Below the pieces are notes generated by a model. That model did no database searches, was not told the DNA's origin, and saw nothing but the letters and a program-made list of their open reading frames with translations. The position numbers and the translations under genes are program-made. A stretch of DNA of 64,000 bases from Gluconacetobacter tumulicola (lineage in GTDB: Bacteria; Pseudomonadota; Alphaproteobacteria; Acetobacterales; Acetobacteraceae): positions 186,001-250,000 of the forward strand of contig NZ_JABEQL010000003.1 in NCBI RefSeq assembly GCF_014174215.1, written 5' to 3'. Below are positions 54,405 to 62,845 of this stretch, in pieces. How positions within the stretch are numbered: position 1 is the stretch's first letter; each line of letters starts with the position of its first letter.

Positions 54405-54953
54405 ATGCAACCGAAACACGGATGGAGCATCGTATCCCGGATGGACAGCCACGACGCCAATCGCATCGGCGCCGCGATCCTGCTGACCGCGCTGGCCGTC
54501 GCGGGCAGTGTCTGGGTCGGGCGCCTGGCCGTCCCCGTCGCCATCCCGCTCCGTCCGGCCTTCGCCCTGCCCGAACCACCCGACGGAGCGGCCGGCCCGT
54601 CGATCGCCGACGCACTTGCCCATGCCGATCCCAAGGCGGGACAGGCTCTTGCGGCACGATCCTGCACGATGTGCCACAGTTTCACGAAGGACGCGCCCCC
54701 CACGGTCGGCCCCGACCTGTTCGGCGTCGCCGGCACCCCCATCGCCGGCATTCCCGGCTATGGTTTCTCCCCCGCGCTGTCGGCACACCGGTCGGAGCTC
54801 TGGACCGACGACGCCCTTTCGACGTGGCTGGAAAGCCCGGCCCGTTTCGCGCCCGGCACCCGCATGGCATTCCCCGGCCTGCCCGATATCCGCGACCGCG
54901 CGGCGATCATCGCCTATCTGCACACCCTGTCCGACGGAGGACACCTTCCATGA
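54405..54953 (+). CDS. Membrane-anchored class I cytochrome c
   Basis: 182 aa. One membrane helix (about 20-40, IGAAILLTALAVAGSVWVGR) anchors a periplasmic cytochrome c domain with heme site CTMCH (87-91), TVGPDLFGVAGTPIAG and axial Met in APGTRMAFPG. The layout resembles CycM/c552 membrane-bound cytochromes carrying electrons to the terminal oxidase. It overlaps the following phosphatase by ATGA and is divergent from kdsB by 146 bp. Confidence 0.92.
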   Translation: MQPKHGWSIVSRMDSHDANRIGAAILLTALAVAGSVWVGRLAVPVAIPLRPAFALPEPPDGAAGPSIADALAHADPKAGQALAARSCTMCHSFTKDAPPTVGPDLFGVAGTPIAGIPGYGFSPALSAHRSELWTDDALSTWLESPARFAPGTRMAFPGLPDIRDRAAIIAYLHTLSDGGHLP

Positions 54954-55783
54954 CCCGGTCCAACACGCCCCAGGCCGACATCCCCCTCCCCGATGCCGAC
55001 CGCCTGCTGGAAGCCGCGATCGCCGCCGCCGATGCCGCCGGATGCGTGATCCGTCCGTTCTTCCGGTCCGGGGTCGCGGTGGACGACAAGAGCGACCAGA
55101 GCCCGGTGACCGTCGCCGACCGCACCGCCGAACGCACCATCCGGGCAATCCTGGCCGAACGCCTGCCCGACCACGCGGTTCTGGGCGAGGAATTCGGGCT
55201 GGAACGCGCAGGCTCCCGCTGGTGCTGGGTGATCGACCCGATCGACGGCACACGGGCATTCGTGACCGGCCGGCCAACCTTCGGCACGCTGATCGCCCTG
55301 CTGGATGACGGGGTTCCGGTGCTGGGCATCATCGACCAGCCGATCACCGGCGAACGCTGGATCGGCGTGCGTGGCCGGCCAACGCGCTACGAATCCCGCC
55401 TTCCCGGCGCCATCGGCACCCGGCGCTGCACCGATTTGAAGCTGGCCGAACTCTCCTGCACCTCGCCCGAGATGATCGAGGGCGCACCGACACCGCATTG
55501 GGACGCGCTGCGCCGCGCCGCCCGCCGCGTGACCTGGGGCGGCGATTGCTATGCCTACGGCCTGCTGGCGCTCGGCCAGGTTGACGTGATCGCGGAATGC
55601 ACGATGAAGGTCTGGGACTGGGCCGCCCTGGTCCCCATTATCGAGGGTGCCGGCGGCCGGGTGACGGACTGGCACGGCCGCCCGCTGCGGGCCGAGGGCG
55701 ATGGCACGGTGCTGGCCGTGGGCGATCCGGCGATCCTGGCGGACGCTGTCTCTCTGCTGAATAGCGGCCTGCCTGCGCATTGA
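54950..55783 (+). CDS. hisN: Inositol monophosphatase-family phosphatase, probably histidinol-phosphatase
   Basis: 277 aa. Mg-dependent phosphatase motifs: SDQSPVTVADRTAERTIR, VLGEEFGLERAG, WCWVIDPIDGTRAFVTGRPT (about 88-107) and WDWAALVPIIEGAGGRVTDW. GGDCYAYGLLALGQVDVIAE is the pattern seen in the HisN histidinol-phosphatase branch. Inositol-1-phosphatase or a cysQ-like role cannot be excluded. It is coupled to the cytochrome c gene. Confidence 0.85.
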   Translation: MTRSNTPQADIPLPDADRLLEAAIAAADAAGCVIRPFFRSGVAVDDKSDQSPVTVADRTAERTIRAILAERLPDHAVLGEEFGLERAGSRWCWVIDPIDGTRAFVTGRPTFGTLIALLDDGVPVLGIIDQPITGERWIGVRGRPTRYESRLPGAIGTRRCTDLKLAELSCTSPEMIEGAPTPHWDALRRAARRVTWGGDCYAYGLLALGQVDVIAECTMKVWDWAALVPIIEGAGGRVTDWHGRPLRAEGDGTVLAVGDPAILADAVSLLNSGLPAH

Positions 55784-55830
55784 ACCCACGCCACCGCCCG
55801 GCCGGCACATGGCACCGATGCCATCCTTCC

Positions 55831-55859
55831 CCTATCCATTTATCCGCGGATCGGATAGG
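55831..55859 (+). repeat. Nested inverted repeats upstream of serA
   Basis: CCTATCC (55831-55837) pairs with GGATAGG (55853-55859) and encloses the palindrome ATCCGCGGAT (55842-55851). A further repeat CGAATA (55874-55879) / TATTCG (55888-55893) ends three bases before the serA start codon. Together they make a structured leader or a double operator. Confidence 0.45.
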
Positions 55860-55895
55860 AGCACCATCTTCACCGAATAAACGCGAGTATTCGAG

Positions 55896-57161
55896 ATGAG
55901 CAGCGAAGCCACCTCCCACCTGTCCCTCCCCAAGGACAAGATCCGCATCCTGCTTCTCGAAGGCATACATGACAGCGCCGTGTCGCTGCTGAAGGCCAAC
56001 GGATACGAGAACGTCACGCGCCTGAAGACCGCCCTGGAAGGGGCGGCCCTGCGCGAGGCGCTGGAAGGCGTGCATATCGTGGGCATCCGTTCCCGCACCC
56101 AGCTGACCGACGAGGTCATTGCCGCCGCCGACCGGCTGATCGCCGTGGGCTGCTTCTGCATCGGCACCAACCAGGTCAACCTGACGGCGGCGCGCGGCCA
56201 CGGCATTCCGGTGTTCAACGCCCCGTTCAGCAACACGCGCTCGGTCGCCGAACTGGTGATGGGCGAGGTCGTGATGCTGATGCGGCGGATCTTCCCCCGC
56301 TCGGTCCAGTGCCATGAAGGCGGCTGGAACAAATCGGCGGCCAATAGCTGGGAAGTCCGGGGCAAGACGCTCGGCATCGTCGGCTACGGCTCGATCGGCT
56401 CGCAGCTCTCGGTCCTGGCCGAGGCGTTCGGCATGCGGGTGATCTATTACGACGTGATCGACAAGCTGGTTCACGGCAACGCCACCCCGGTCGATTCTCT
56501 GAACGATCTTCTGGCGCAGAGCGACGTGGTCAGCCTCCATGTGCCGCAACTGCCCAGCACCGCGAACCTGATCGGCGCCGAGCAGATCCGCGCGATGAAG
56601 CCCGGCTCGTTCCTGATCAACAACGCCCGCGGCAATGTCGTGGACCTGGCCGCCCTGGCCGACGCCCTGCGCGACGGCCACCTGCTGGGGGCGGCGATCG
56701 ACGTGTTCCCGACCGAACCCAAAGGCGCGGGCGATGCCTTCACCTCGCCGCTCCAGGGGCTGGATAACGTCATCCTCACCCCGCATATCGGCGGCTCCAC
56801 CGCCGAGGCGCAGGAGCGGATCGGTGTCGAGGTCGCACGGAAGCTGATCGAATATTCCGACGTGGGCTCGACCCTGGGCGCCGTCAATTTCCCGACCGTG
56901 CAGTTGCCCGAAAGCCCGCGCGGCACCCGCTTCATGCACGTCCACAGCAACGTTCCCGGCATCATGCTGCAGATCAACGAGATCTTCATGGCCGAGAACA
57001 GCAACATCACGGCCCAGTATCTCCAGACGGACGGCGAACTGGGCTATGTGGTGGTCGAGGCCGATACGGGACGCGATACCGACAAGGACAACCGCATCCT
57101 GCGCCGTCTGCGCGACCTGAAGGGCACGATCCGCGCCCGCCTGCTGTACCAGCAGCCCTGA
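55896..57161 (+). CDS. serA: D-3-phosphoglycerate dehydrogenase
   Basis: 421 aa, the ACT-domain form. N-terminal IRILLLEGIHDSAVSLLKAN, NAD fold motif GIVGYGSIGSQLSVLAEAFG (about 165-184), DVVSLHVPQLPSTANLIG, NNARGNVVDLAALADAL and catalytic His in ILTPHIGGSTAEAQERIG. A C-terminal ACT domain (about 350-421; HSNVPGIMLQINEIFMAENS) suggests feedback control by serine. It begins serine synthesis. Only a weak GAG lies 8 bases before the ATG, and a structured leader precedes it. Confidence 0.95.
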   Translation: MSSEATSHLSLPKDKIRILLLEGIHDSAVSLLKANGYENVTRLKTALEGAALREALEGVHIVGIRSRTQLTDEVIAAADRLIAVGCFCIGTNQVNLTAARGHGIPVFNAPFSNTRSVAELVMGEVVMLMRRIFPRSVQCHEGGWNKSAANSWEVRGKTLGIVGYGSIGSQLSVLAEAFGMRVIYYDVIDKLVHGNATPVDSLNDLLAQSDVVSLHVPQLPSTANLIGAEQIRAMKPGSFLINNARGNVVDLAALADALRDGHLLGAAIDVFPTEPKGAGDAFTSPLQGLDNVILTPHIGGSTAEAQERIGVEVARKLIEYSDVGSTLGAVNFPTVQLPESPRGTRFMHVHSNVPGIMLQINEIFMAENSNITAQYLQTDGELGYVVVEADTGRDTDKDNRILRRLRDLKGTIRARLLYQQP

Positions 57162-57312
57162 CCGGAAAAGGGTGGCGGGGCCATGATGTCTCCGCCCCCT
57201 CCCCTCTTGACCCGTCAGGGAGACGAAGGCAAAAGCAGACAGTCCCCGACTTGGGTCCAGACGGACAACGATGTCGTGGAATCGCCTAAACGATGGTGCA
57301 ACGCCCATCGCC

Positions 57313-57387
57313 GCCGGGTTAGCACAGCGGTAGTGCAGCGGTTTTGTAAACCGAAGGTCGGGGGTTCAAATCCCTCACCCGGCACCA
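57313..57387 (+). tRNA. tRNA-Thr (anticodon TGT)
   Basis: Cloverleaf folds by hand: acceptor GCCGGGT / ACCCGGC, D arm GCAC...GTGC, anticodon loop TTTGTAA with TGT at the anticodon, variable loop AGGTC, T loop TTCAAAT, discriminator A and genome-encoded CCA (57385-57387). A frame reading through it on the minus strand is an artefact. It lies downstream of serA and before the Hint-domain gene. Confidence 0.96.
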
Positions 57388-57681
57388 GAAATCCCCACAT
57401 TCCTTCCCACGGGCAATAACGCAGGAACTGCGCCTCAGGCGATTCCAGCGTTTTCCCATCGAACGTCCTCATTCTGAGGGATTTCGATCCAACACGGATC
57501 GTCATTCGGCCTGCCCTGCCGCCATGACCAGTTCCCCGGCCTGAAGCACGCCCGGAGGTTTCATGGCTTCTTATGGCTGCCGCGCATGCCGCCCGCGATA
57601 TGGGGCGTTTGTTAACTTTTATATGACAATCTGAAACTCCGGCCTTCGAAGGGAAGCGTCAATCTCTGGAGGAGCACGACC

Positions 57682-59571
57682 ATGTCGAGCGCAGGAACAT
57701 ACTACACTTACGATGCAGCAGGTCATGTAGAAACTACGTGGACCATTACTGATGGAACCATCTTCAATGGTGGCATCGGAAACTCCAATATCGTCATAAA
57801 AGACGCAAGCGGAAATACGATTTCTACGATTAACGGCGTCCCGGATAATCTTCTGGCTGAAAATATTCAGACAGGAACGAATGCGACCAACGGTAGCCTT
57901 GTGTCTGTTCTTGGCGGGGCGTGGGTCTCCACTCCCGGTTCCAGCGGAACCATCGATTTTCTTCTCGGCCTTTTGTCTGTCCCCACATTCACGATTGGCG
58001 GAACGACAGATATTAATTTTGTTGCGAACGCCGCGACGGTAGCAACTGTCAATATTTATGGTGGTACTGCATCATTCTCTGGTGGCATCCTGGCCGGCGC
58101 CCTCACCGGTTCGAACATCAACATCGGTTACGGTGGGGAGTACAACGGCTCAACGCAGCTCGTCAGCCTTCTTCAGGGAACGAATATCAACTTCACGACA
58201 GGAGGCGGAACTCTTGTCCTGAATGGGAACAACGTCTTCCTTAACCTTTCCAACATAAACATCACCGGCTACGACCCGCATTACGATACCATAGAACTCC
58301 AGAATACAGTCGCCACAATTTCTGGTTATACCATAGCAAATTCAGGAACAGATAAAACAATTACACTTTTCGGAAGCGACGGGACACAGATTGCAACTTA
58401 CACAGCAACACCCGCAGCAGGTGCATACCTTCCCGCCGGAACTTATAACAACCTGACGACGACAGATACCGCGACGAACCCCCTGCAAATTACCTACAGT
58501 AGCGGCAATACTTATGTCGGTGTCTGCTATCTCGCCGGCTCCATGATCCGGATGCCGGACGGTGACCGTGCGGTCGAAGAGATGCGTATCGGCGACGAAG
58601 TATCGGTCTTCGACTGGCAGAACGACACGACGATCACCCGCAAGGTAATCTGGGCCGGCAGCAGGACGACGACTGTCAATCCAGACCTGCCGGATGACGA
58701 AGCAGGTTACCCGATCCGCATCCTCAAGGACGCGCTCGCCGATGGCACGCCCTACAAGGACATGCTGATCACCGCCGAACATTGCCTGTTCTTTGATGGC
58801 AAGTTCATCCCGGCCCGCATGCTCGTCAACGGACGATCGATTTTCTATGACAAGTCCTTCATCACCTATGACTATTACCATGTCGAGACCGAAGAACACG
58901 CCGTGATCATGGCGGACGGCGTTTTGACCGAAACCTATCTCGACACGGGCAATCGCGGCACATTCCGTCAGAACGGGCCAGTCCTCAGGATCGGCGGCCG
59001 CGCGAAGAATTGGGCCGAGGACGCGGCGGCGCCCCTCGGCATCGACCGGAGCTTCGCCGAACCCCTGTTCCGCCGGATCGAGACCCGCGCGACACAGGCC
59101 GGCCTTGAGAACCGCGCGGATGCGCCGGCCCTGACGGCCGACACGGACCTGCATCTCGTCACCGACAGGGGCCAGACCCTCCGTCCGGTCCGCGAGGCGA
59201 ATGGCTATATCAGCTTCATGATCCCGACCGGGGTTGCATCGGTGCGCCTGGTCTCTCGCTCCGGCCGCCCCAGCGACACGATCGGCCCATTCGTCGACGA
59301 CCGCCGCCAGTTCGGTGTCTCGGTCGGCGAGATCATGCTGTTCGAAGGCAATCATGCCCAGAACGTCACGACACATCTGGCCGACACGACCCTGTCCGGC
59401 TGGAATGCGCTCGAACAGGCTGACCGGCGCTGGACCGACGGCAACGCGCTGCTCCCGCTCGGCCAGCGATACCCCAATGGCGTTGCCTTGCTGGCCATTC
59501 AGGTCCGGGAATCCGGTCTTTACGTCACCTCCACCGGATCGGCCGGGGCCGCGTCGGTGCGAATGGCCTGA
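57682..59571 (+). CDS. Hint (Hedgehog/intein) domain protein with beta-rich N-terminal region
   Basis: 629 aa. Residues 1-275 are Gly/Thr/Asn/Ser-rich with short repeated beta-like units (NIGYGGEYNGSTQLVSLLQG), like passenger or adhesin domains, without Cys and without a recognised signal peptide. From Cys282 a Hint_2-type module starts: CYLAGSMIRMPDGDRAVEEM (the intein N-terminal Cys block), DMLITAEHCLFFDGKFIPAR (His block, H367) and YYHVETEEHAVIMADGVLTE with TYLDTGNR, followed by about 200 further residues that recur in this bacterial family. The N-terminal part is clearly lower in GC and in codon bias than the C-terminal part. GGAGGAG precedes the ATG. Autoproteolytic processing at the Cys is possible but unproven; function is unknown. 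Confidence 0.85.
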   Translation: MSSAGTYYTYDAAGHVETTWTITDGTIFNGGIGNSNIVIKDASGNTISTINGVPDNLLAENIQTGTNATNGSLVSVLGGAWVSTPGSSGTIDFLLGLLSVPTFTIGGTTDINFVANAATVATVNIYGGTASFSGGILAGALTGSNINIGYGGEYNGSTQLVSLLQGTNINFTTGGGTLVLNGNNVFLNLSNINITGYDPHYDTIELQNTVATISGYTIANSGTDKTITLFGSDGTQIATYTATPAAGAYLPAGTYNNLTTTDTATNPLQITYSSGNTYVGVCYLAGSMIRMPDGDRAVEEMRIGDEVSVFDWQNDTTITRKVIWAGSRTTTVNPDLPDDEAGYPIRILKDALADGTPYKDMLITAEHCLFFDGKFIPARMLVNGRSIFYDKSFITYDYYHVETEEHAVIMADGVLTETYLDTGNRGTFRQNGPVLRIGGRAKNWAEDAAAPLGIDRSFAEPLFRRIETRATQAGLENRADAPALTADTDLHLVTDRGQTLRPVREANGYISFMIPTGVASVRLVSRSGRPSDTIGPFVDDRRQFGVSVGEIMLFEGNHAQNVTTHLADTTLSGWNALEQADRRWTDGNALLPLGQRYPNGVALLAIQVRESGLYVTSTGSAGAASVRMA

Positions 59572-59601
59572 CAATCCTGGCACGGTCGTTTCGTGACCGG
59601 G

Positions 59602-59626
59602 CCCTGCTCCCTTCACGGGAGCAGGG
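59602..59626 (+). terminator. Intrinsic terminator after the Hint-domain gene
   Basis: CCCTGCTCCC, loop TTCAC, GGGAGCAGGG, then TTTCTGCTTT. A 10-bp perfect stem 30 bases after the stop codon. Confidence 0.85.
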
Positions 59627-59647
59627 TTTCTGCTTTATCCACCATCC

Positions 59648-60208
59648 ATGGCGCAAAGAATTCTCCTCCAGCCCGGACAGATCTGGAGCCCGGAAGATCC
59701 ATCCCTCCCGGCCCGCCGGGTACGCGATTTCCCCAAGGGCATGCTCTCCTACACCCTGGTTTCGCCTTCGGCGGACGATGGCGAGCATCTGGTTACCCAA
59801 CAGCTCTTTCGCAAATGGATCCGGGAGAACAGCGCAACATTGGCCGGCAATGACGGTGAGAAAGCCTCCCCCTCTGCCGAACTCGCCAAGAAAATCGCCA
59901 CCCTGCGTTCGGCCTGCGGCATGAGCCAGTCCGAACTGGCCACGGCGCTCGGCCTGAGCCGCTCCGCCATAGCGGCCCTGGAAACCGGCCGTAGTAGCGC
60001 ACGCATCCATATCCCCAGACTGGCCGAACTGTTCCAGGTGCCCATGGAACTCTTCCTCAGCGGCATGACGGAACAGTCATTCCGCACGGATCTCTCGGTG
60101 GATGAACACGATCTCATCACTCTTTATCGCCGCCTCCCGGTCGCATCGAAGATCAGCGTCCAGAAATATGTCGAGCGCCAGACCAGGACCGCCGAAAACG
60201 ACAATTGA
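59648..60208 (+). CDS. XRE-family transcriptional regulator
   Basis: 186 aa. A Cro/C1-type HTH lies at about 75-130 (LAKKIATLRSACGMSQSELA, TALGLSRSAIAALETGRSSA, then PRLAELFQVPMELFLSG). The N-terminal 70 residues are of unknown kind and the C-terminal 40 are helical (DEHDLITLYRRLPVASKISV), as in phage-repressor-like regulators. No Shine-Dalgarno sequence is seen, so the start is uncertain. It lies just after the Hint-domain gene and its end adjoins the diguanylate cyclase; it may regulate either. Confidence 0.82.
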   Translation: MAQRILLQPGQIWSPEDPSLPARRVRDFPKGMLSYTLVSPSADDGEHLVTQQLFRKWIRENSATLAGNDGEKASPSAELAKKIATLRSACGMSQSELATALGLSRSAIAALETGRSSARIHIPRLAELFQVPMELFLSGMTEQSFRTDLSVDEHDLITLYRRLPVASKISVQKYVERQTRTAENDN

Positions 60209-60291
60209 CTGCTCGCTGGCGCTCTTGCCGTCTGTCCATCAACTGCCCGGTGATGATAATTGAAATTACAAGAGTAGGCGGGTCGCGGAAT

Positions 60292-62100
60292 ATGACGGGA
60301 ATCCTGGCGGGTCGGAGCAGTCTGTCGACGATATTGACCTGCACGGTCTGGTGCCTTGCCGCCATTGTCAGTGTCGGATGGACCCGGCATGGCGGCAGTT
60401 CCTCGATGATCTGGCCCGCCAACGCAATCCTGGTGGCGGCAGCCCTGTGCGTCCGGAATTTCAACTGGCGGCTGTTTCCCCCGCTGCTGCTGGTCCTGTC
60501 GACGATGGTCAATCTGGGCGACCATCGCCCATGGGTCACCAGCATCGGCTTCGCCACCGCCAATCTGGTCGAAATCCTGTTCGCCGTTCTTCTGACCCGC
60601 CGTTTCAGCCCCATATCCGGCTTTTTCGAATATCCCGGATGGGCATTTCGTTTCGCTGTCGCGACAGTATCGGCCGTGATCTGCTCTGCGGCCATCGCCG
60701 CGGAAGCGCTTTACCTCAGTGAGGGACGCGACTGGCTGGGCGGTGCGATGGCCTGGACGATGGCTCACCTGCCCGGCCTGCTGATCACCGTTCCGGTTCT
60801 TCTGGCCCTGAATCCCTACGATACCAAGGGGAGCGCAGACCATGATGCCCCCTCGCGACTGGTGGTCATCGGCCTGATGGCGCTGGTCGCCGGCGCGGCG
60901 ATCGTGGTCTATCGCCAGTCACATTATCCGTTCCAGTTCCTGCTCCTGCCTCCGCTGGTCCTGGCCACCTACCATCTCTATGCCAAGGGCGCCGCGCTGG
61001 CCGTTGCGATCATCGGCATGATCGGCAGCTATTTCATCTTCACCGACGTCGGTCCCGTCATGCCCTTTCATGGGCCGGACTCGCTGCGGGTCTATATTTT
61101 CCAGCTCGACCTGGCGACGATCTTCTTCTGTGCCTTGCCCCTGGGGGCCGTGCTGACCCAGCGCGACCAGAAGGCCGTACTGGCCGAACGGCGGCTGCGC
61201 GATTTCCGTCACCTGGCCGACCGGGTGGGCGACGTGCTGTTCCGGGTGGATGCATTCGGGCGGTGGAGCTACCTCAACCCGGCGTCCGAGCAATTATTCG
61301 GGGTTCCGGTCGAATACCGGCTGGGCCAGCACATGCTGGAAAGCGTCATCCCCGAGGATCGCGTGGCGCTCAGCCGTGTGCTGGCCGAAATCGTATCGGG
61401 CAGCCGTGAAGATCTGCGCCGGATCGTCAGCATCTGCCGTCGCGACGGCACGATCCGACATGTCGAAATCCTGGCCCACCGCCTGGATGAAGATCTGGGT
61501 TATGGCGGGCTGATCCGCGACGTGACCGACCAGTTGACGCAGAACGAGCAGAACCGTCAGATCGCCGAAGCCAACGAGCATGCCGCCAACACCGACGAAC
61601 TGACCGACCTGCCCAACCGGCGCGCATTCTTCCAGACGCTCCACGCCTGCCTGGCGCAGAGGACATCGAAGATAGCGGTCGCGATCTTCGACCTCGATCA
61701 TTTCAAGCTGGTCAATGACCGCTACGGTCATCCGGTCGGGGACGTGGTGCTGCGGCGGGTGGCGTCCACGGTGCTGGCCTCGGTGCGCGACGGCGACATG
61801 GTCGCCCGGATCGGAGGCGAGGAATTCGCGGTCCTGATCACCGACCGGAACCCGGAGCAGGCGATCAGCCTGGCGCGCCGCCTCGTCCGCGCCGTCTCGT
61901 CGGATTCGATCGCGATCCCGTCGGGCCCGATCCTGCATGTCACCATCAGCATGGGCATCGCCAGCCATCAGCCCGACGAAGACCGTGCGGCATTGATCGA
62001 GCGCGCCGACCAGGCGCTCTATGCCGCGAAGAGAGGGGGCCGCAACCGGTTGATGATCGCCGACGCCACCCTCATCTCACAGCCAGCCGACAGCGCCTGA
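60292..62100 (+). CDS. MASE1-PAS-GGDEF diguanylate cyclase
   Basis: 602 aa from the ATG at 60292. Residues 1-290 form a MASE1-type membrane sensor with about eight helices (TRHGGSSSMIWPANAILVAA is the MASE1 signature). A PAS domain follows (about 300-420; DVLFRVDAFGRWSYLNPASE) and then a GGDEF domain (about 430-595; DELTDLPNRRAFFQTL, FDLDHFKLVNDRYGH, active-site RIGGEEFAVL). The inhibitory I-site RDGD lies exactly five residues before GGEEF. It should make cyclic di-GMP with product feedback. There is no EAL domain. GAGTAGGCGGG supports this start; an earlier TTG at 60205 would overlap the XRE gene by 4 bp. Confidence 0.9.
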   Translation: MTGILAGRSSLSTILTCTVWCLAAIVSVGWTRHGGSSSMIWPANAILVAAALCVRNFNWRLFPPLLLVLSTMVNLGDHRPWVTSIGFATANLVEILFAVLLTRRFSPISGFFEYPGWAFRFAVATVSAVICSAAIAAEALYLSEGRDWLGGAMAWTMAHLPGLLITVPVLLALNPYDTKGSADHDAPSRLVVIGLMALVAGAAIVVYRQSHYPFQFLLLPPLVLATYHLYAKGAALAVAIIGMIGSYFIFTDVGPVMPFHGPDSLRVYIFQLDLATIFFCALPLGAVLTQRDQKAVLAERRLRDFRHLADRVGDVLFRVDAFGRWSYLNPASEQLFGVPVEYRLGQHMLESVIPEDRVALSRVLAEIVSGSREDLRRIVSICRRDGTIRHVEILAHRLDEDLGYGGLIRDVTDQLTQNEQNRQIAEANEHAANTDELTDLPNRRAFFQTLHACLAQRTSKIAVAIFDLDHFKLVNDRYGHPVGDVVLRRVASTVLASVRDGDMVARIGGEEFAVLITDRNPEQAISLARRLVRAVSSDSIAIPSGPILHVTISMGIASHQPDEDRAALIERADQALYAAKRGGRNRLMIADATLISQPADSA

Positions 62101-62108
62101 ACGGGCTC

Positions 62109-62738
62109 TCACAGCAGACCGGACTGCCGGAAACTGGTCGCGCCGCCATTGCCCACGATGACATGGTCGCGCACCGTCAACCCCAGCACGGTGGCAATCT
62201 GTTCCAGCCGCCGGGTCATCATGATGTCCTCGCGCGACGGCATGGGGTTCCAGCCAGGATGATTGTGGACCAGAATCAGCTCACTCGCCTTCAGGCGGAT
62301 GGCACGCCGCATGACCTCGCGCGGATAGACGGGCGTCTGGTCGATCGTGCCCTGGGCCAGGACCTCATCCGCAATCAGGCGGGCATTCCGGTCCAGGAAC
62401 AGCACGCGAAACTGTTCCAGCGTCTCGCGCGCCAGAACGGCCTGCAGATAGGCCATCAGCGCATCATGTGACGCCAGCAGGCTGCCCTGCCGAATTCGCG
62501 TACGCATCAGCCGGATGGCCGCCTCGCGCAGCAGCGGAAAGGTGACGACCACCTGAAGGCGTCCGTCGGCAACCGCCGACAATTCGTCGGCATCCGCGGC
62601 GAAGACGGCACCGGCCGTCCCGAATCGTTTCAAGAGGGCCTGCGCCAGCGCCGTCGGATCAGCGCCCGGCGGCAGGATCAGCGCCAGGATCGTGGACAGC
62701 AGCGCGGCATCCTCCGCAATGGTCGCGGCGGCGCTCAT
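62109..62738 (-). CDS. radC: RadC-family JAMM-domain protein
   Basis: 209 aa. Helical N-terminus (about 1-95) and an MPN+/JAMM domain with the full metal signature: H158 and H160 (LVHNHPGWNPMPSREDIMM), S168 and D171. FRVLFLDRNARLIADEVLAQ and TPVYPREVMRRAIRLKASEL are typical. Some RadC proteins keep a helix-hairpin-helix domain; here the N-terminus is shorter. RadC's cellular role is uncertain despite the name. It is convergent with the diguanylate cyclase gene and has a degenerate paralogue about 0.8 kb away. Confidence 0.9.
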   Translation of the reverse strand: MSAAATIAEDAALLSTILALILPPGADPTALAQALLKRFGTAGAVFAADADELSAVADGRLQVVVTFPLLREAAIRLMRTRIRQGSLLASHDALMAYLQAVLARETLEQFRVLFLDRNARLIADEVLAQGTIDQTPVYPREVMRRAIRLKASELILVHNHPGWNPMPSREDIMMTRRLEQIATVLGLTVRDHVIVGNGGATSFRQSGLL

Positions 62739-62845
62739 GCCGTCCCGCGCCCCCGGCCACCCGCAAGGAAGGCCGGCAATGGTCGCGAAGCGGCTGCGGT
62801 GAGGCTATAAGGGGTCTTCATGGAGCCAAAAGGACCATCGCCGGT

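Noticed and set aside
57215-57505. Minus-strand open frame of 96 aa across the tRNA-Thr gene
   Set aside because: It contains the GEGFEPPTFGLQNRCTT-type peptide that results from translating the antisense of a tRNA; a known annotation artefact.
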